From positions 868,001-932,000 of the forward strand of contig OZ246983.1 in the NCBI GenBank assembly GCA_965232595.1: 64,000 nucleotides of DNA, in the 5' to 3' direction. The notes under the pieces are model-generated. The model ran no database searches, was not told the origin of the DNA, and was given only the letters and a program-made list of their open reading frames with translations. The position numbers and the translations under genes are program-made. The stretch's first letter is position 1. Every line of letters starts with the position of its first letter. Positions 1 through 8,169 of this stretch are shown here, in pieces. This DNA is from SZUA-309 sp965232595. Its GTDB lineage: Bacteria; Pseudomonadota; Gammaproteobacteria; Pseudomonadales; Azotimanducaceae.

Positions 1-1344
1 GTAGTCGATGTACTCGTGCACCACGCGCTGGTAAGAGGCCACCGCTCGACCGTGTTCGCCTGCTTCGGTGTAAACCTCACCCAACAGGAACAGGTACTCG
101 GCCGTCGACGGGTCCTCCGGGAAGGTGACGACGATCTCGTCGTAGAAGGCCGCAGCCGCCAGGTAGTCTGCGGCAAGTTCGGTCTCCTGCGCCTTGCCGT
201 GCGCCACGTTGGCCAGCTCGCGCAGGTAGGTGTGCAGCTCTTTGACGTAACCGGCGCGCACCGTCTCGTCGTGAATACCCCAGAACTCGCTGTAGATGCC
301 GTAGCGGCGGACGAACTCTTCTTTCTTCGGCTGCACCTCGCTGGGGAAGTCTGCTTCCACCAGCGTGTTGATCATGCCGATGTGAGCGCTCGGCGCCCGT
401 GCATCGAGGCTGTTCTGATCGATGAAGGTCGCCCAAGTGGCGACGCTATCGAGGAAACGCTCGTCTTCCAGGTAGTCGTCGGCCAGCGACCGGTAGACCT
501 CGTACTGCCAGACCGGCCGCTCGAGCTCGCGCATGTGTTCCGCCAGCGTCTCCGGGCCGTCCAGGTAGGCGAGCGCCAGGGTGACAACCCGCAGGCTGTC
601 GGTGAGCAGCTCCTGCTCGGTCGCCGGCAGATCATCAAACTCGCGCTCGGCGAGGACGCTGTCGACCACGTTGAAGAAGCTGGAAAGGCCCTGGTCCAGG
701 TCGCCGAGCTTGAACTGAGCCCAGCCTTGCATGTAGGTGGCGTTCTGCCAGTAAGGTGATTCCTTGCCCTGGGCGACCACAAAACCGTAGTCACGCTCCG
801 CATCGCGGAACTGACCGGCGGAGAAGGCAATCTCCGCGCGACGGAAACGGGCTTCCACGGCGTAGGTAGAGTCCGGGTACTCGCTGATCAATCGGTTCAG
901 GTAGCCGACCGCCGCATCGGTCTCGCCAACCAGATCGTGCGCCCGGGCCAGCTGGTAGAGGATCTGGTCTCTGTCTTCCCCGTCGCTGTTCTCCAGCAGG
1001 TTCTCGTAGAGAGCGACGGCTTCCTGATACGGGTTGTCCGCGCCCTCGATGTCCAGGTCTTCGCCCACGCTCATCTTCAGATCGGCGAGGCGCTTGCCCA
1101 CCGCGTGGTTCTCGATGGAGTCGGGGATGAGACCGTAGACCTTCTCGTAGGCCGCCAGCACCTCGGCCCGGGTCGGCCGCACCGGCTCTCCCTGGGGAAC
1201 GCTCAGCTCCGGCAGGTCACTGATCAGGCCGGCAATGGTGCCGTCGTCTGCGCGGCTGCGGCTTTTCTTCTTCCACATGCAGCCGGTGAGCAACAGGCTC
1301 AACGCGACGATCACCAACAGGCTTCTGGCGAAGTGGCTCGTCAT
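1..1344 (-). CDS. TPR lipoprotein, partial (C-terminus beyond window)
   Basis: The reading frame is open from the ATG at 1344 to the first base of the window, giving at least 448 codons with no stop seen. The N-terminus is a lipoprotein signal with lipobox LLTGC (Cys22), followed by a basic stretch. The rest is helical with tandem TPR-like repeats, for example around residues 140-190 and 380-430. It is therefore probably an outer-membrane-anchored scaffold. The start overlaps the stop of the upstream TPR gene (TGATG), so the two are translationally coupled in one operon with tlpA. Large TPR lipoproteins of this kind occur in GltE/AglT-like envelope machines, but I see no family-specific motif and do not assign one. 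The 3' end is cut by the window edge. Confidence 0.8.
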   Translation of the reverse strand, partial: MTSHFARSLLVIVALSLLLTGCMWKKKSRSRADDGTIAGLISDLPELSVPQGEPVRPTRAEVLAAYEKVYGLIPDSIENHAVGKRLADLKMSVGEDLDIEGADNPYQEAVALYENLLENSDGEDRDQILYQLARAHDLVGETDAAVGYLNRLISEYPDSTYAVEARFRRAEIAFSAGQFRDAERDYGFVVAQGKESPYWQNATYMQGWAQFKLGDLDQGLSSFFNVVDSVLAEREFDDLPATEQELLTDSLRVVTLALAYLDGPETLAEHMRELERPVWQYEVYRSLADDYLEDERFLDSVATWATFIDQNSLDARAPSAHIGMINTLVEADFPSEVQPKKEEFVRRYGIYSEFWGIHDETVRAGYVKELHTYLRELANVAHGKAQETELAADYLAAAAFYDEIVVTFPEDPSTAEYLFLLGEVYTEAGEHGRAVASYQRVVHEYIDY

Positions 1345-3233
1345 CACTCGCCCTCCACCGTTTCCGCGCCCATGGCCAGCTCATCGGTGGCGCGCGCGAT
1401 ACCGATCCGGGTGACCAGCAGGTACTGCTGCACTTCCTTCATCTCCCGGGCCATGCCGCGGCGAAGCTCACCGGCCAGCGCCACTTCCCGGGCGTCCAGC
1501 GCTCTGGCGACGTCTGCGGTCAGCACGTCTGCCCGATCCGTGAAGGCGAGAAAATCCGTTTCGACGCCGGCGGCGAACTCGGACTCGGCGTTGGCCACCC
1601 GGGTGATCCGGGCATCCACGTCCTCGATCAAGGCAATGTTCTCGGAGTGAGACTTGGCCAGCTGTCGTGTTCTCTGCGCTCGGTCGTCGGCAATCTGCCA
1701 GAACACCGTGCCTTCCAGCCGGTCGATCCGGCCGAGCCACTTCTTCTGATCCGAGCCAGTCATGTGCGCGCTGACCAGGCTCCGCATCTCCCCGAGCTCA
1801 TCGAGCAGCGCCCGCTCCTCAGGGGTCGCGAGCCGGCCCATCCAGTCCAGGGAGCGGACAGCGCCGCTCCGCGCCAGCTCGTCCAGCGCCAGCTTCTGGC
1901 CGGCAATCTCCGCCTGCAGCGCTTCCCGGTTCGCCAGCAGCGCCTCGTCCTCGAGCAGCACCTTCGCCTCGGCGCTGCGTCGTCGGCGCTCACCGGCAAC
2001 CTGCTCGAAGGCGCCGAGCTGTTCCGGCAGGGCGGTCAGGTAATCACGCATGGCGAGCAGCTCGCGCCACTCCATCAGCACCTGGTGGGTGTCTTCAGTG
2101 GCCAGCCACTCGAGCCAGTCGGTGTGACCAAGCTGTTCACGCCAGCGGGCAACGAGCTCGGCCATCCTCTCGTCATCCCGATCGGGTGCCGAGAACACCA
2201 GCAGCAGGTTCTTCACCCAGGTCGGGTCTTCCGCCCGGGTTCTGAGATCGGTGAGCAGCGCCAGCCGCGACTCGAAGCTCTGCTCTGCTTTCCGGTACTG
2301 CGCCAGCGCCATTTCCCGCGACGCCAGCTGCTCCAGGCTCATGGGGAACGCCAGCCGCGCCTGGGCGGTGCTGGAGGTCCAGTAGCCCTGATTCTGCAGG
2401 GTCAGCCAGATGCGTGCGGCCAGCTCGTAGTCGCCCTGCTCCATGGCCAGACCGCCGTAGGAGGCAAGCGCCACGTCCCGATAGCGGCCTTCGCCAGGCA
2501 GGCCACCGAGGACCTTGGTGGCATCCGCCGTGTCCTGCTGTTCCCGGGCGACAAAAGACAGCGCCAGCTTAGCCCGCTGCATGAGGTCCAGCGTCTCGGC
2601 GCTGGCCGCTTTTCTGCCCTTGGTTCTGACCTTGAGGTTCGCCAGGCGCTCGAAGGCGCGCCGGGAGCCCTCCAGATTTTCTGCTTCCCGATAAGCCACA
2701 CCCAGGTTGTACAGGCCGTAGGCCAGCAGCGGGTCGTTGTCATCGAGAACGTCCAGGTAGGTCTCGGCTTCCGCGTAGTTGCCGGCGGCCATGGCCGCTT
2801 CCGAACGCATGAACTCCACTTCCGGATGGAAACGGGCCCGGCCGAGCCAGTTCGACTTCAGCGCGATCCTGTCGAGCTGCGCCTCCATCCCGGCGTACTC
2901 GCCGCGACGGTGATACTCCCGCGCCAGGTGAAAGGCGAGACGCATCTGATCAATCTCGGTCAGCTCCGCCTGGTCGACGGAGCCGAAGGTGGTGCGCGCG
3001 GTCTCGTACATCCGCTCGCTGAAGGCAAAGCTGCCTTTGGCCAGATCAAAACGCACGGTGTCTTCGCCGCGACGGTCCTGGGCTTCGGCCACCATGGTTT
3101 CCAGGAGCGCCTGCTGGTACTCCTGCTGGTAGTAGCTGTAGAGCATGGTGCCGTAGGTGAGCTCGTCGACAGGTTTGCCGACGGGGGCTGCGACCACACA
3201 GCTCAGGATGAGCTCACAGATGAAGTTCTTCAT
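1344..3233 (-). CDS. TPR and coiled-coil periplasmic protein
   Basis: 629 residues. It begins with a short hydrophobic leader that resembles a signal peptide, although a clear cleavage site is hard to place. TPR-type helix pairs fill roughly residues 35-330. A long charged helical region follows (about 400-600) with heptad-like content suggesting a coiled coil. It lies between the secreted protein at 3257-3868 and the TPR lipoprotein, overlapping the start of the latter by one base. I infer a scaffold or assembly protein that works in the envelope with its neighbours. No enzyme motif is visible and I do not recognise a named family. Confidence 0.75.
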   Translation of the reverse strand: MKNFICELILSCVVAAPVGKPVDELTYGTMLYSYYQQEYQQALLETMVAEAQDRRGEDTVRFDLAKGSFAFSERMYETARTTFGSVDQAELTEIDQMRLAFHLAREYHRRGEYAGMEAQLDRIALKSNWLGRARFHPEVEFMRSEAAMAAGNYAEAETYLDVLDDNDPLLAYGLYNLGVAYREAENLEGSRRAFERLANLKVRTKGRKAASAETLDLMQRAKLALSFVAREQQDTADATKVLGGLPGEGRYRDVALASYGGLAMEQGDYELAARIWLTLQNQGYWTSSTAQARLAFPMSLEQLASREMALAQYRKAEQSFESRLALLTDLRTRAEDPTWVKNLLLVFSAPDRDDERMAELVARWREQLGHTDWLEWLATEDTHQVLMEWRELLAMRDYLTALPEQLGAFEQVAGERRRRSAEAKVLLEDEALLANREALQAEIAGQKLALDELARSGAVRSLDWMGRLATPEERALLDELGEMRSLVSAHMTGSDQKKWLGRIDRLEGTVFWQIADDRAQRTRQLAKSHSENIALIEDVDARITRVANAESEFAAGVETDFLAFTDRADVLTADVARALDAREVALAGELRRGMAREMKEVQQYLLVTRIGIARATDELAMGAETVEGE

Positions 3234-3256
3234 GGGCGGGCGTTCCTTGCCCTAAG

Positions 3257-3868
3257 TCAGTTGGAAACCGCTGCCGAAAACTCCGGCTGGTACTTGGCAC
3301 CGGAGTCAGAGATGGCGAGCTCCACGAATGCCGGCTCGAACGACTTTTCGAACTCCACCGTGGTTGCGCGCCGGTAGTCCCGGCCGCTGGGCCCGCGCCC
3401 GGTGAAGAACGCGGTAAGGCGGTTCTGGCCCTGCTTGACGTTGCCGACGAACAGCTTCTGCACGCCGCCGCGGTAGAGCGCATCCACCTGGCGGTCCGTG
3501 TAGAGATGATGGGCCACCTCTTTGCCGTTCAGCTTGACGCTGACCGCATCGAGCTGGAACAGCTCACCGAGATCCATGGAGAGAAACACGGCGACCTGGC
3601 TGCTGGCCGGGAAGAGCAGGTCTTCCTCGAGAATCACCAGATCCCGCTTGAGCGTAAGCAGGTCCTTTTTAATCCGCTCGAGATCGCTGTCGAGGGCGAC
3701 CGGTGCGGCTTTCTCTGCCGGCGCTGCGGTCGCAACCGGTGCCGGCCCGCTCGCCGCGCCCGCGCCCTCCGGCGCCTCAGCGTAAACGGCAAACGGCGCT
3801 GTCAGCGCCAGAATGATTGGCAGGGCCAGGATCGGTTTCAGATATTGGCGCGTTGCTGTCCTTCGCAT
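3257..3868 (-). CDS. Secreted protein of the TlpA/TPR operon
   Basis: 203 residues with a classical signal peptide (basic MRRTATRQ start, hydrophobic core, cleavage near VYA-EA). An Ala/Pro-rich linker (about 32-55) and a short charged coiled-coil segment (about 58-82) follow. The C-terminal beta-rich domain of about 110 residues contains the motifs HLYTDRQVDALYRGG and GRGPSGRDYRRA. It lies 24 bp upstream of the 629-residue TPR gene and 31 bp downstream of tlpA, so it belongs to the same transcript. I do not recognise an enzymatic family. A periplasmic, probably beta-sandwich, partner of the TPR proteins is the most that can be inferred. Confidence 0.7.
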   Translation of the reverse strand: MRRTATRQYLKPILALPIILALTAPFAVYAEAPEGAGAASGPAPVATAAPAEKAAPVALDSDLERIKKDLLTLKRDLVILEEDLLFPASSQVAVFLSMDLGELFQLDAVSVKLNGKEVAHHLYTDRQVDALYRGGVQKLFVGNVKQGQNRLTAFFTGRGPSGRDYRRATTVEFEKSFEPAFVELAISDSGAKYQPEFSAAVSN

Positions 3869-3899
3869 TGCTTTTTCCCGTGCTTGTACCGTTTGCGGC

Positions 3900-4412
3900 T
3901 TACTCGCGGATCAGTTTCTTGACGACCTCGACGTACTTGGCCTCGTCACCCGGCTTGTAGCCCGGGTGGATGTAGCGAACCACGCCGTCACGATCGACGA
4001 CGACGGTGGTGGGCATGGCCTGGAGGTTGTACATGTCGCTCACCTTCTGGCCCTCATCGATGAGGATGGGGAAGGTGACGTTGGTTTTGTCGACGATGCC
4101 CTGAGCAGGCGCGACCTCACCTTCAACGTTCACACCGAGCACGGCGAAGCCCGTGTCTTCGTAACGGTGGTGGAGACGATCCAGAAGCGGCATTTCCTGG
4201 CGGCAGGGACCGCACCAGCTTGCCCAGAAGTTGATGAGCACGACCTGGCCGCGATACTCCTCGAGGCGGAGGTTGCTGCCTTGCAGGCTTTTCAGCGTGA
4301 AGTCGGGCGCGTTCTCGCGGAGGCCGACGGCACCCGCATTGAGCGGCAGTACCAGAGATGCGCCGAGCACGATCAGGGCGCTCGCGGTGCTGAACCAGTT
4401 CGTCATCTTCAT
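3900..4412 (-). CDS. TlpA-like thioredoxin-fold protein
   Basis: 170 residues: a signal peptide (to about residue 28), then an AhpC/TSA-Redoxin-type thioredoxin fold with active site WASWCGPC around residues 63-70 and the cis-Pro loop in QAMPTT. Members of the TlpA/ResA group reduce disulfides in periplasmic or exported proteins, for example during cytochrome c maturation. The chosen ATG (4412) has AAGGA nine bases upstream; a second Met two codons later is also possible. It is the first gene of the operon with the secreted protein and the two TPR genes. The upstream region is unusually long and carries GGA hairpins (see 4440-4700), so control at the RNA level is plausible. Confidence 0.9.
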   Translation of the reverse strand: MKMTNWFSTASALIVLGASLVLPLNAGAVGLRENAPDFTLKSLQGSNLRLEEYRGQVVLINFWASWCGPCRQEMPLLDRLHHRYEDTGFAVLGVNVEGEVAPAQGIVDKTNVTFPILIDEGQKVSDMYNLQAMPTTVVVDRDGVVRYIHPGYKPGDEAKYVEVVKKLIRE

Positions 4413-4439
4413 GTTCTTGGATCCTTCTCGTTAATTCTT

Positions 4440-4700
4440 CTGCTGTGAGAGTGAGCCGTCGAAAGACCTGGCAGCTACTGCTTCCAGCGTGATGATCGAC
4501 CACCACGCAGGTCTTCCACCCATTCGCAATCCATCTCGAATCCGACCAGGCAAAGTCCTTCGAACTACCGGCGTGCACTTTCTGCTTCCAGCATCGGGCA
4601 TATCCTTTCTGCCCTTCGGGTACGCGTCCTGCGAACCCTCGAGAACCCTTGAGGATCCTCTGTTTCATCCTTGAAACACGCAGCGTCATCCTGACGCCTG
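4440..4700 (-). ncRNA. Candidate GGA-hairpin RNA or structured tlpA leader
   Basis: The 432 bp between tlpA and apbE hold no credible gene. On the tlpA-sense strand this part contains about a dozen GGA triplets, against about three on the other strand. Several sit in loops of perfect short hairpins: GCGTC-AGGAT-GACGC (4683-4697), GTTTC-AAGGAT-GAAAC (4662-4677) and GGGCA-loop with AGGA-TGCCC (4596-4614). GCTGGAAGC occurs twice (4584-4592, 4480-4488). GGA in hairpin loops is the CsrA/RsmA binding signature, used by CsrB/RsmZ-type sponge RNAs and by CsrA-controlled leaders. No clear U-tract terminator separates it from tlpA, so a long 5' UTR is as likely as a separate sRNA. Boundaries are approximate. 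At 4701-4844 I see only a possible GGCCGC/GCGGCC hairpin (4803-4834). Confidence 0.35.
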
Positions 4701-4844
4701 CAGATATGCACGTTAGTTGAGAGGAGATCGGCAAAACGTGCCGCGCGTCACAGTTCGCCCGGCACGGCGAGCGGGAGCAGGCACAATGAGAACGGGGTCA
4801 ATGGCCGCTGTCCGACCATTCAGGTGGGGCGGCCCTCAGGGTCC

Positions 4845-5822
4845 TTAGGGTGTCGCAGCCTCGAGAAGATCAGCCGAGTAGCGCAGCTGCCCATCGGCGT
4901 CGATGATGATGGCGTCGATGCCCGGCAGCTGATCAATCAGGGCCAGGCCACGGTCCGGGCCGAGCACAAAAATGCTGGTGGAGAGGCCATCGGTGAAGGT
5001 GGCGTCCGGTCCGAGGATGGTCACGCTCCAGCTGTCCCGAGCGGAGTCACCGGTACGCGGATCGAGAATGTGGTGATAGCGCACCCCGTCCTCTTCGAAG
5101 AAGCGCTCGTAGTCACCGGACGTGGACACGGCGGTGTCCACCAGCGGCAGCAACACGGCCATCTCTTCCTCACGCGGGTCCTGAATGCCGACAGTCCAGG
5201 GCTCGCCGTCCCGATCGCCGATGATCCGGCTGTCGCCGCCGGCAGCAACCGAGGCCTGGGTGATACCGGCCGCAGCCAGCAGCTCGATGCAGCGATCAAC
5301 GGCGTAGCCTTTGGCGATGCCGCCGAGATCGATGTACACCAGCGGGTGCGCAAAGCGGACCCGTTGCCCGTGCCGGTCGATCTCGACGAACTCGAAGTTG
5401 ATCGCGGCCAGACCTTCGGCGATGGCTTCGTCATCCGGACGCTGCCCTTCCCGGTAGTCGTAGTAACGGCCGACCGACGCGTAGGTGATGTCGAAAGCGC
5501 CGCCCGTCATCTTCGAAATCTGCGCGCTTTTCGAAAGCAGGTCGATCATCTCGGCCGTGGTGTTGACCCAGCCCTGCCCCGCTTCCCGATTCAGCCGGGA
5601 CAGCTCGCTGTCTTCGATGTACGGGCTGTACTCGGATTCGATGCGACGCATCTCCGCGAGCACCGCCTCGAGCAGCGCCTCGCCGCGTGCCGCATCCTCG
5701 CTCTTCAGCTCGGCGTGGACCCGGGTGCCCATAATCGGCTCGGTGACCTCATGCCAGGCAGGCCAGGCCGAACCGGCCCAGAGCATCAGGACGAGCAGAG
5801 CGACGAGGGCGGGTCGCCTCAT
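4845..5822 (-). CDS. apbE: FAD:protein FMN transferase (ApbE family)
   Basis: 325 residues. ApbE links FMN covalently to Thr/Ser of target proteins such as Na+-NQR/RNF subunits, using FAD and Mg2+, in the periplasm. A signal peptide (cleavage near AWP-AWHE) precedes the fold. Typical motifs are present in order: MGTRVHAE, MTGGAFDIT, DLGGIAKGYAVD, AAGGDSRIIG (usually GGN), HHILDPRTG and TDGLST. The same frame is open far upstream, but that part is the shadow of the serine hydrolase. The ATG at 5822 overlaps that gene's stop (ATGA), which fixes the start and implies coupling. No FMN-acceptor protein gene lies alongside. The GGD instead of GGN is a small variation. Confidence 0.92.
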   Translation of the reverse strand: MRRPALVALLVLMLWAGSAWPAWHEVTEPIMGTRVHAELKSEDAARGEALLEAVLAEMRRIESEYSPYIEDSELSRLNREAGQGWVNTTAEMIDLLSKSAQISKMTGGAFDITYASVGRYYDYREGQRPDDEAIAEGLAAINFEFVEIDRHGQRVRFAHPLVYIDLGGIAKGYAVDRCIELLAAAGITQASVAAGGDSRIIGDRDGEPWTVGIQDPREEEMAVLLPLVDTAVSTSGDYERFFEEDGVRYHHILDPRTGDSARDSWSVTILGPDATFTDGLSTSIFVLGPDRGLALIDQLPGIDAIIIDADGQLRYSADLLEAATP

Positions 5823-6970
5823 GCAGAGAGATCCGCAGCCCGGTTGCCGATGGAAACGCCGCGGCGACCCTGACGGACTTCGTTCCGATCGTGTGCCGAG
5901 GTGAGGTACGCAAGCGAGATGCCGCTGGCCGGGTCCACCCAGGCCAGTTGCCCGCCGGCGCCGTTGTGGCCGAAGGCGAGCGGCGAGTTGGTGTGGCCGA
6001 AGCCGCGGTAGTTTCTGGTCTCGTCGCCGGCGATGACGATGCCGAGGCCGCGACTGACCGGCTTGCCGAATATCGGATCGGTCAGATCGCCGGTACGGAC
6101 CCGCCGGGCATCGGCCAGGGTCTCCGCCGACCACAGCTGCTGACCGTTGCCGCCACCCGAGAGCAGCGCCTGATAGTAGAGGGCGAGCGTCACCGCGTTG
6201 GTGATGCCACCCCCACCGGGCACACCCACCGCCCGGATCTCGGGATCGTTGAAGCTGAGAATGGCCTCTTCGGTCACCTCCGTGACCGGCGGCTTCGGAA
6301 CGCCCATGGCTTCGTAGTCCGCGTCGGTGAGGCCAGAACCGGCATGGCTGCAGGGCAGCACCCGATCGTTCTGATCTGCCGGCAGGCCGACGTACAGATC
6401 CGGCAGGCCGAGCGGCATGGCGATCCGCTCGCGGATGAACTGCTGGAAGGCCAGGCCGCCGCGGCGCTCGAGGATCTCGGCGAGCACCCACATGGTGGAG
6501 GTGGGGTGGTAGACGAAGCGGGAGCCCGGCTCCCAGGCCAGCCGCCACTGCTCAAAGCGCTCGTAGCGGCGCGACAGATCCGGCCAGTCCAGCGTGCGGA
6601 ACGGCGCGTCGGGAAACCCGGCGGTATGGGTCAGCAGGTGCTCCACCGTGACCGCTTCTTTGCCGTTCGAGCCGAAGGCGGGGATGATGTCTGCCACCCG
6701 CTCGGAGAGCGCCAGCTTCTGCTCCTCGAGCAGCATCCAGATGGCTGACGAGGTGATGGCCTTGGTGGCAGAGAAGATGCAGAACAGGCTGTCGTCCGAG
6801 GCGGCGCCGAACGACTCGTAAACGGCCAGCTTGCCATCCTTCGCCACCGCCACCTGAGCCGCCGGCAGCAGGCCTTCGTCCACCTCCTGACGCACCCGGG
6901 CAAGCAGGTTTTCGACTTTTTCCTCGCTGAGGTTGAGGGTATCTAGAACGGCGGTGGCGTGGTTGCTCAT
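5819..6970 (-). CDS. Serine hydrolase, class C beta-lactamase/esterase family
   Basis: 383 residues. The Ser-x-x-Lys nucleophile motif appears as SATK around residue 68, with the second motif in the region of YHPTST and later glycine-rich strands (GFGHTNSPLAFGHNGAGG) that supply the third active-site element. Family members are esterases, D-aminopeptidases or penicillin-binding-like enzymes; the substrate cannot be told. No signal peptide is seen, so it is probably cytoplasmic. The ATG at 6970 is preferred over an upstream one at 7012 because AGGAGAAACG lies directly before it. Its stop overlaps the start of apbE by four bases. It is transcribed divergently from the cysteine synthase gene across 143 bp. 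Confidence 0.88.
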   Translation of the reverse strand: MSNHATAVLDTLNLSEEKVENLLARVRQEVDEGLLPAAQVAVAKDGKLAVYESFGAASDDSLFCIFSATKAITSSAIWMLLEEQKLALSERVADIIPAFGSNGKEAVTVEHLLTHTAGFPDAPFRTLDWPDLSRRYERFEQWRLAWEPGSRFVYHPTSTMWVLAEILERRGGLAFQQFIRERIAMPLGLPDLYVGLPADQNDRVLPCSHAGSGLTDADYEAMGVPKPPVTEVTEEAILSFNDPEIRAVGVPGGGGITNAVTLALYYQALLSGGGNGQQLWSAETLADARRVRTGDLTDPIFGKPVSRGLGIVIAGDETRNYRGFGHTNSPLAFGHNGAGGQLAWVDPASGISLAYLTSAHDRNEVRQGRRGVSIGNRAADLSA

Positions 6971-7113
6971 CGTTTCTCCTGGGGGCTCATCGCGCTCGAG
7001 TATGCCTGCCAAGTCTATGAATATTCCAGATCATTCCCAGCATCTGCTATACCGGGACAACGGCCGCTGGCTAGAATTCCCTCCCTTTCCGACGCTATGC
7101 CTGCGAGCGATTA

Positions 7114-8169
7114 ATGAGCACAGAACAGCACAACATCGCTGACGGTTTCGAAGCCTCCATCGGCAACACGCCGCTGATCCGCATGTCACGGCTCTCCGAG
7201 CTCACCGGCTGCGAGATCCTCGGCAAGGCCGAGTTCCTCAATCCTGGCGGCTCGGTCAAAGACCGGGCAGCGCTGTGGATGATCCGTGAGCACGAGAAGA
7301 GCGGCGCCCTCCGGCCGGGCGGCACGGTGGTGGAAGGTACCGCGGGCAACACGGGCATCGGCATCGCCCACGTCTGCAACGCCCGGGGCTATGACTGCAT
7401 CATCTACATGCCCGATACCCAGTCGCCGGAGAAAGTCGCCATCCTCCGCACGCTGGGGGCCGAAGTGCGGGAAGTGCCGGCGGTGCCGTACGCCGACGAG
7501 ATGAACTACCAGAAGCAGGCGGGGCGCTTTGCGGAGTCGCTGCCCGGCGCGGTCTGGGCAAACCAGTTCGACAACACCGCCAACCGGCTGGCGCACTACG
7601 AATCCACCGGTCCGGAAATCTGGGCGCAGACCGAAGGCACGGTAGATGCCTTCGTCGCGGCGACCGGCACCGGCGGAACGCTGGCCGGCGTCAGCCGCTA
7701 CCTGAAAGAGCAACGTCGCGACGTAAAGATCGTGCTCGCGGATCCCATGGGCAGCGCCATGCACAGCTGGGTGACCACCGGTGAAGCCAGCATGAGCAAG
7801 GGGCCTTCAATCACCGAAGGCATCGGCAACAGCCGGGTCACAGACAACCTGGCGGGCACCGAGATCGACGACGCCATCCAGGTGAGCGACCAGGACATGG
7901 TGACCATGGTCTACCAGGAGATGCTCACCCAGGGCTGGTTCTTCGGCTCCAGCACGGGCATTAACCTCTGCGCCGCGGTCAAGCTCGCTGAGCAGCTCGG
8001 GCCGGGGCATCGGATCGTCACCATCCTCTGCGACACCGGCCACAAGTATCAGTCGCGGCTGTTCAACGAGGCCTTTCTCGCCGAGAAGGGCCTGCGCCCC
8101 TGGCAGCCTCAGCGTCCCTTGAAGACCGGCGAACGCTTCTCGACGAAGGCTCTCGCTGCGTCCTTGTGA
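7114..8169 (+). CDS. cysK: Cysteine synthase family PLP enzyme
   Basis: 351 residues. It is a fold-type II PLP enzyme that would make cysteine from O-acetylserine and sulfide. The PLP lysine is Lys49 in NPGGSVKDRAA. The phosphate-binding loop GTGGTLAGVSRYL and the motifs GTAGNTGIGIAH and FFGSSTGIN match the family. It is somewhat longer than typical CysK (about 310-325) and includes an insertion-like segment around SMSKGPSITEGIGNSR. Its last 61 bp overlap the 3' end of the convergent enoyl-CoA hydratase gene, so the C-terminal tail is probably lineage-specific. A cystathionine beta-synthase-like role cannot be excluded; the gene symbol is a family-level assignment. Confidence 0.85.
   Translation: MSTEQHNIADGFEASIGNTPLIRMSRLSELTGCEILGKAEFLNPGGSVKDRAALWMIREHEKSGALRPGGTVVEGTAGNTGIGIAHVCNARGYDCIIYMPDTQSPEKVAILRTLGAEVREVPAVPYADEMNYQKQAGRFAESLPGAVWANQFDNTANRLAHYESTGPEIWAQTEGTVDAFVAATGTGGTLAGVSRYLKEQRRDVKIVLADPMGSAMHSWVTTGEASMSKGPSITEGIGNSRVTDNLAGTEIDDAIQVSDQDMVTMVYQEMLTQGWFFGSSTGINLCAAVKLAEQLGPGHRIVTILCDTGHKYQSRLFNEAFLAEKGLRPWQPQRPLKTGERFSTKALAASL

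Noticed and set aside
16..3377. Several long plus-strand frames at the left end
   Set aside because: All are mirror frames of the TPR genes on the minus strand, which have export signals and repeats.
4123..4734. 203-codon minus-strand frame covering the tlpA upstream region
   Set aside because: It runs out of frame over tlpA, lacks a ribosome site and has no conserved motif; RNA structure explains the region better.
5823..6548. Upstream part of the apbE frame
   Set aside because: Arg/Gly/His-rich composition typical of antisense or out-of-frame reading of the serine hydrolase gene; the signal peptide begins at 5822.
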